From: Roseomonas sp. | GTDB lineage: Bacteria > Pseudomonadota > Alphaproteobacteria > Acetobacterales > Acetobacteraceae | Direction of reading: 5' to 3' | Assembly: GCA_020249285.1 (NCBI GenBank) | Contig: JADCFX010000017.1 | Location: 16,897 to 80,896 of the forward strand | Length of the DNA stretch: 64,000 bases | In this document: positions 59,905 to 64,000 of the stretch, one piece after another | How the letters are laid out: the number at the start of each line of letters is the position of its first letter | Position numbering within the stretch: the stretch's first letter is position 1 | The notes under the pieces: model-generated | What the model saw: the letters and a program-made list of their open reading frames with translations, nothing else | Database searches by the model: none | Told to the model about the DNA's origin: nothing | Made by a program: the position numbers and the translations under genes

Positions 59905-61605
59905 ATGCCCGCTTCCCGTCCCACCCTCAGCGGCCCGCGCCATGCGATTTCGGCGGGGCATTATTTGGCGGCCTCTGCCGGTTATGCGGTGCTGGAAGCG
60001 GGCGGCAATGCGGTGGATGCAGGCTGCGCGGCCGGTATTGCGCTTGGTGTGCTGCTGCCGGATTTGGTAAATGTGGCGGGTGTGGCGCCCATCATGATCC
60101 GGCTGGCGAATGGGCAGGTGGAAACCATCGCGGGGCTTGGCCATTGGCCGGCGTCCCTGCCGCCGGATATCTTCATGCGCGAACATGGCGGGAAGATTCC
60201 GCAAGGGGTGCGCCGTACCGTAGTGCCCGCTGCGCCGGATGCCTGGATCACGGCTTTGGAACGCCATGGCACCATGGGGTTCGGCGATGTGGCGCAATAT
60301 GCCATTCGCTACGCGGCGGAAGGTTTTGCGGTGTATCCGCTGCTCGCGGAAAGCGTTTCGGCGCATGTCGCGGAATATGCGCGCTGGCCATCCAATGCGG
60401 CGATTTTCCTGCCCGCCGGCGCGCCACCCAAAATCGGCGAGCGCTTCATCCAAAGCGATTTGGCGCGCAGCCTGAGCTATATGGTCGATGAAGAAAAGCG
60501 CGCGGCGGGCAAAGGCAGGCTGGCGGGGCTGGCCGCCGCGCATGCTGCCTTCTATCGCGGCGACATCGCGCGTGAAATCGTGGCCTTCCAGCAGCGTGAA
60601 GGCGGCTTTCTGACCATGGAGGATATGGCCGGCTTCCGTTCCCGCCTGGAACCCGCCATCTCGCGCCGCTGGCGCGGGCATGAGGTGATTACCTGCGGCC
60701 CCTGGTGCCAGGGCCCGGCGTTACTGGAAGCGCTGTTGCTGATGGAACGCGCGGGGTTGGATGGGTTGGAACATAACTCGTCTGAATATCTGCATCTTTT
60801 CACCGAATGCGTAAAAGCCGCCATGGCGGATCGCGAATATCATTTCGGTGATCCCGCCTTCATTGATGTGCCGATTGATGCGTTGCTGTCAGACGCGCAT
60901 TTGGCAGCACGTGTTGCGGAAATGGACCCGGTGCGTGCGCATCCTGCCATGTATCCTCCCTTGCTCGGCGCTGGGCGCGCGGCGGATGGGCCTGTGCGGC
61001 GCGATCTGCCGACGATTGAAGCGGATACAAGCTATGTTGCGGTGGTGGATCGTTGGGGCAACGCATTCAGCGCCACCCCTTCGGATGGATCCTGGAATTC
61101 CCCTGTGGTGCCGGGGCTTGGCCTGATCCCTTCCAATCGCGGCAGCCAAAGCCGGCCTGATCCCGCGCATCCCGCCGGCGTGGCACCTGGCAAGCGCCCG
61201 CGCCTGACACCCAACCCCGCCATGGTGGTCACGCGCGCAGGTGGTGTGATGCCCTTCGGCACGCCGGGCGGCGATGTGCAAATTCAGGCCATGTTGCAGG
61301 TGATGTTGAATGTGCTGCATTTCGGCATGGAATTGCAGGAAGCTATCGAAGCGCCGCGCGTTTCATCCTATGCCTTCCCATCATCCTTCGCACCGTTTGA
61401 CTATTTCCCGCGGCGGCTTGCGGTGGAGGCGCGCATTCCAGAAGCGACGCGAAATGCGTTGGCGGGCCGCGGACATGACATTAAGGAATGGCCGGATATC
61501 ACCTGGCTTGCCGGTAGTGTGGAGGCGGTGATGTCAGACCCCGCAACAGGGCTGGTGCGCGCCGGGGCCGATCCACGGCGCCCGGCCTATGCGATTGCGG
61601 GATGA
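59905..61605 (+). CDS. Gamma-glutamyltransferase family protein
   Basis: AISAGHYLAASAGYAVLEAGGNAVDAGCAAGIALGVLLPDL...DTSYVAVVDRWGNAFSATPSDGSW...GTPGGDVQIQAMLQV. Confidence 0.94.
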   Translation: MPASRPTLSGPRHAISAGHYLAASAGYAVLEAGGNAVDAGCAAGIALGVLLPDLVNVAGVAPIMIRLANGQVETIAGLGHWPASLPPDIFMREHGGKIPQGVRRTVVPAAPDAWITALERHGTMGFGDVAQYAIRYAAEGFAVYPLLAESVSAHVAEYARWPSNAAIFLPAGAPPKIGERFIQSDLARSLSYMVDEEKRAAGKGRLAGLAAAHAAFYRGDIAREIVAFQQREGGFLTMEDMAGFRSRLEPAISRRWRGHEVITCGPWCQGPALLEALLLMERAGLDGLEHNSSEYLHLFTECVKAAMADREYHFGDPAFIDVPIDALLSDAHLAARVAEMDPVRAHPAMYPPLLGAGRAADGPVRRDLPTIEADTSYVAVVDRWGNAFSATPSDGSWNSPVVPGLGLIPSNRGSQSRPDPAHPAGVAPGKRPRLTPNPAMVVTRAGGVMPFGTPGGDVQIQAMLQVMLNVLHFGMELQEAIEAPRVSSYAFPSSFAPFDYFPRRLAVEARIPEATRNALAGRGHDIKEWPDITWLAGSVEAVMSDPATGLVRAGADPRRPAYAIAG

Positions 61606-63461
61606 CCGCAGCACCCGATAGCGGGGCGCTGCTTGATCAGGCCATGGCGCGCCTGGGGGCGCGGGATTTCGGCGCGGCGGCAACGCTGTTCAATCGCGCC
61701 ATTGCGCTTGGCCGTGACGCGCCAGAAATTCGCAATAATCTGGGGCAGGCCTTGCGATTTTCCGGTGATAATGCAGGGGCCGAGGCCGCCTTTCGTGAGG
61801 CGCTCCGCCAGCGTCCGGCCTATGTACGCGCTGCGGCCAATCTGGTGGCGTCGCTTTTACCCGCAGGCGCCGATGCGGCGGCTGAGGTAATCTCCGCCAC
61901 GCTGGCTGCCGGTGCAGGAGAGGATTTGCACCGCGCCGTTGCCGGGTTGTGGCGCGATGCAGGGCGCCCGGACCGCGCCATTTTCCATTTGCAGGCGCTG
62001 CTTGAGGCAGCACCTGGCGATGCGCTGATGCGGAGCGAATTGGGCACCACGCTGATGGGTTTAGGCCAGCCCAGCGCGGCCATTCCGCATCTGGCGCGCG
62101 TCGCCGCCGAAATGCCGGATCGCGCTGATGCCATGGTGAATTACGGGCTTGCCTTGCAGCAATCAGGCGATATCGGCGCGGCCATGGCCGTGCAGCGCCG
62201 CGCCATTGCGCAGGACCCGCTCTGCCGTCCCGCTTGGCAAAACCTGTTGCTGGGTTTGAACTACATGCCGGGCATCACGGCAGAGGAAGTATCGGCGGCG
62301 CATCGTGCCTATGCCGCACGCTTTGCCCGCCCAGCGCCGGCGATGTTTGCCAATACGCCCGATCCGGATCGGCGGTTGCGCATTGGCATGCTCTCGGGCG
62401 ATTTCCGTCAGCATCCCGTTGGGTATTTTCTGGAAGCGGCGATTGGTGCGCACCGGCGCGCGGGGTTTCATCTGACCGCTTACGATGTCGGCAAGCGCGC
62501 AGATGCCACTACGGCGCGATTGCGCGGGCTTTATGATGCGTGGCGGCCTGTGGGCGCGCTGGAAGATGAAGCGATTGTCGCGCAAATCCGCGCAGATGCG
62601 ATCGATATTCTGGTGGATCTGACTGGCCATACGGAAGCAAGCCGGATAGGCGTGATGGAATATCGGCCCGCCCCGGTGCAGGTAAGCTGGATTGGCTATG
62701 CCAATACCAATGGCGTCGCAGCGATGGATTGGATCATCGCCGATGCTGTGGCGCTGCCGCCGGAGGATGAGGCGCTTTACATCGAAAAACCACTTCGGCT
62801 GCCGGGTTGCTATTTATGCTACACTGCGCCGAAGCAAGCCGTGGCGCCGAGCCCACCGCCCATGCTGCGCCAGGGCCATGTGACCTTTGGCTGCTTCAGT
62901 AATCTGGCCAAGATCAATGATGAGGTGCTGAGCGCCTGGGCTACGATTCTGGCCCGCCTGCCTGATGCGCGGCTTTTGCTAAAAACCGCCGTGCTGGGGG
63001 AAGCGGCGACTGCGCAAAAACTCCGCGCGCAATTCGCGGCCGCTGGAGGCGATGTTACGCGCCTCGATCTGGAAGGGCATAGCCCACGTGCCTATTACTT
63101 TGCGCGCTATGCGACGGTGGATTTCATGCTGGACCCCTTTCCCTTTCCGGGCGGCACCACAACGGTGGAGGCGATCCATGCCGGCGTGCCAAGCCTGACA
63201 CGGCGTGGGCGCGGCGGCATGATCAGCCGCAATGGCGAAACGCTGCTGAACGCGGTGGGGCTTGCCGATTGGATTGCTGCGGATACCCAGGCATACATCG
63301 AAAAGGCGTTGGCCTTTGCGCGGGATGCGGAAGGGCTGGCCGAGATCAGGGCGCGGCTCTCGCTCGGGCCTTTGGGCGATGCGGCCACCTATGCCCGGGG
63401 CTTGGAAGCCGCCTGGCGCTTCATTTGGCGTGACTGGTGTGCGCGCCAAGGGCGCAGATGA
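61602..63461 (+). CDS. TPR protein with SPINDLY/O-linked N-acetylglucosamine transferase-type domain
   Basis: N-terminal TPR repeats; DILVDLTGHTEASRIGVMEYRPAPVQVSWIGYANTNGVAAMDWIIAD...FGCFSNLAKINDEVLSAWATIL...PFPGGTTTVEAIHAGVPSLT. Confidence 0.92.
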   Translation: MTAAPDSGALLDQAMARLGARDFGAAATLFNRAIALGRDAPEIRNNLGQALRFSGDNAGAEAAFREALRQRPAYVRAAANLVASLLPAGADAAAEVISATLAAGAGEDLHRAVAGLWRDAGRPDRAIFHLQALLEAAPGDALMRSELGTTLMGLGQPSAAIPHLARVAAEMPDRADAMVNYGLALQQSGDIGAAMAVQRRAIAQDPLCRPAWQNLLLGLNYMPGITAEEVSAAHRAYAARFARPAPAMFANTPDPDRRLRIGMLSGDFRQHPVGYFLEAAIGAHRRAGFHLTAYDVGKRADATTARLRGLYDAWRPVGALEDEAIVAQIRADAIDILVDLTGHTEASRIGVMEYRPAPVQVSWIGYANTNGVAAMDWIIADAVALPPEDEALYIEKPLRLPGCYLCYTAPKQAVAPSPPPMLRQGHVTFGCFSNLAKINDEVLSAWATILARLPDARLLLKTAVLGEAATAQKLRAQFAAAGGDVTRLDLEGHSPRAYYFARYATVDFMLDPFPFPGGTTTVEAIHAGVPSLTRRGRGGMISRNGETLLNAVGLADWIAADTQAYIEKALAFARDAEGLAEIRARLSLGPLGDAATYARGLEAAWRFIWRDWCARQGRR

Positions 63462-63508
63462 GGGGCGTTTTCACCCGCCGCGGAAAAGGTCTAGAAAGCG
63501 CTGGCCTG

Positions 63509-63591
63509 GCCCGCCTGGCGGAATGGTAGACGCAGCGGACTTAAAATCCGTAGCCCGCAAGGGTGTGGGGGTTCAAGTCCCCCGGTGGGCA
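63509..63591 (+). tRNA. tRNA-Leu (UAA anticodon)
   Basis: GCCCGCC...GGTGGGC acceptor pairing (one G-T), anticodon loop CTTAAAA, variable arm AGCCCGCAAGGGTGT, T-arm GGGGGTTCAAGTCCCCC, discriminator A. Confidence 0.95.
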
Positions 63592-63750
63592 GGCCGTGAA
63601 ATCCATAACTGGCGCAAAATTATCTTCCTTTTTCAGCGCCGGGAGAAGACGGCGAAATTGCCTTGACGTTGTCTGCCTGACGCAGCTGCCGGCGTTGGGG
63701 ACCCGATAAAAACGGGCGCAAGGCTCGGGCTGCCAGATGGACCATGTTGG

Positions 63751-63870
63751 ATGATCGTGACTGAGGCGCATATCTTTGTCTGGCCGGGTCCGGATCTGCG
63801 CCGCCCAGAAAACACCCGTGATGGTTATGTCTATGGTAGCTGGCCGCACGCGATGATGCTTAGAGTTTGA
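63751..63870 (+). pseudogene. Possible 5' fragment of an amidohydrolase-type gene truncated by an IS
   Basis: MIVTEAHIFVWPGPDLRRPENTRDGYVYGSWPHAMMLRV*: amidohydrolase-like N-terminus (xxAHxxVW) ending abruptly before the IS630 end. Confidence 0.35.
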
Positions 63871-63875
63871 TGACA

Positions 63876-64000
63876 TTACGTTGCACCATAGCCTGAATTT
63901 CTGAGGTAGTTGGCGCATTCATGTGGTGGGAATGCATTGAGCAATGTACCGATGCGGCGCCATGTTGTTTCGACGGATCGTTCTGCGGCCTTTCGCAGGA
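63876..64000 (-). mobile_element. IS630-family transposase, C-terminal part (runs off right edge)
   Basis: Reverse-strand frame ending at TAA 63876-63878: LRKAAERSVETTWRRIGTLLNAFPPHECANYLRNSGYGAT*, typical IS630 C-terminus; absent from the ORF track because its start lies outside the window. Confidence 0.82.

Noticed and set aside
63541-63918. 125-aa minus-strand ORF
   Set aside because: Overlaps tRNA-Leu and the IS630 end in a different frame; C-terminal PPGDLNPHTLAGYGF is the reverse complement of the tRNA, a common spurious call.

Overview
This window is 64 kb of a high-GC alphaproteobacterial chromosome; gene content resembles Acetobacteraceae/Roseomonas-like bacteria, which is inference. 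Most of it is housekeeping or metabolic: petABC (bc1), hemF, moaE/moaD, pgsA, uvrC, folB, prfC, pgpA, a Slt-type transglycosylase, purF-cvpA, radA, gshB, recQ, purD, and phoB-phoU-pstBACS. Accessory parts include a BrnT/BrnA toxin-antitoxin pair, an uncharacterised catabolic operon with an orphan TctC binding protein (14.7-20.2 kb), a sugar-type ABC transporter with two dehydrogenases (32-38.4 kb), a CoA-transferase/HMG-CoA-lyase pair, a gamma-glutamyltransferase/SPINDLY-like pair, a tRNA-Leu(UAA), and the 3' part of an IS630-family transposase running off the right edge. The most interesting locus is a six-gene operon at 44.5-51.6 kb (hyfB-C-E-F-G-I-like). Its 'hydrogenase large subunit' has lost all four Ni-ligand cysteines, while the NuoB-like subunit keeps its cluster cysteines. 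There are no HyfA/HyfH ferredoxin-like subunits and no maturation genes, which fits an energy-converting-hydrogenase-related (Ehr-type) complex of unknown function. A second candidate is an orphan minus-strand terminator and 56-aa ORF (or sRNA) just upstream of a radical SAM gene at about 41.5 kb. All calls come from reading the sequence and supplied translations; no database search was run.
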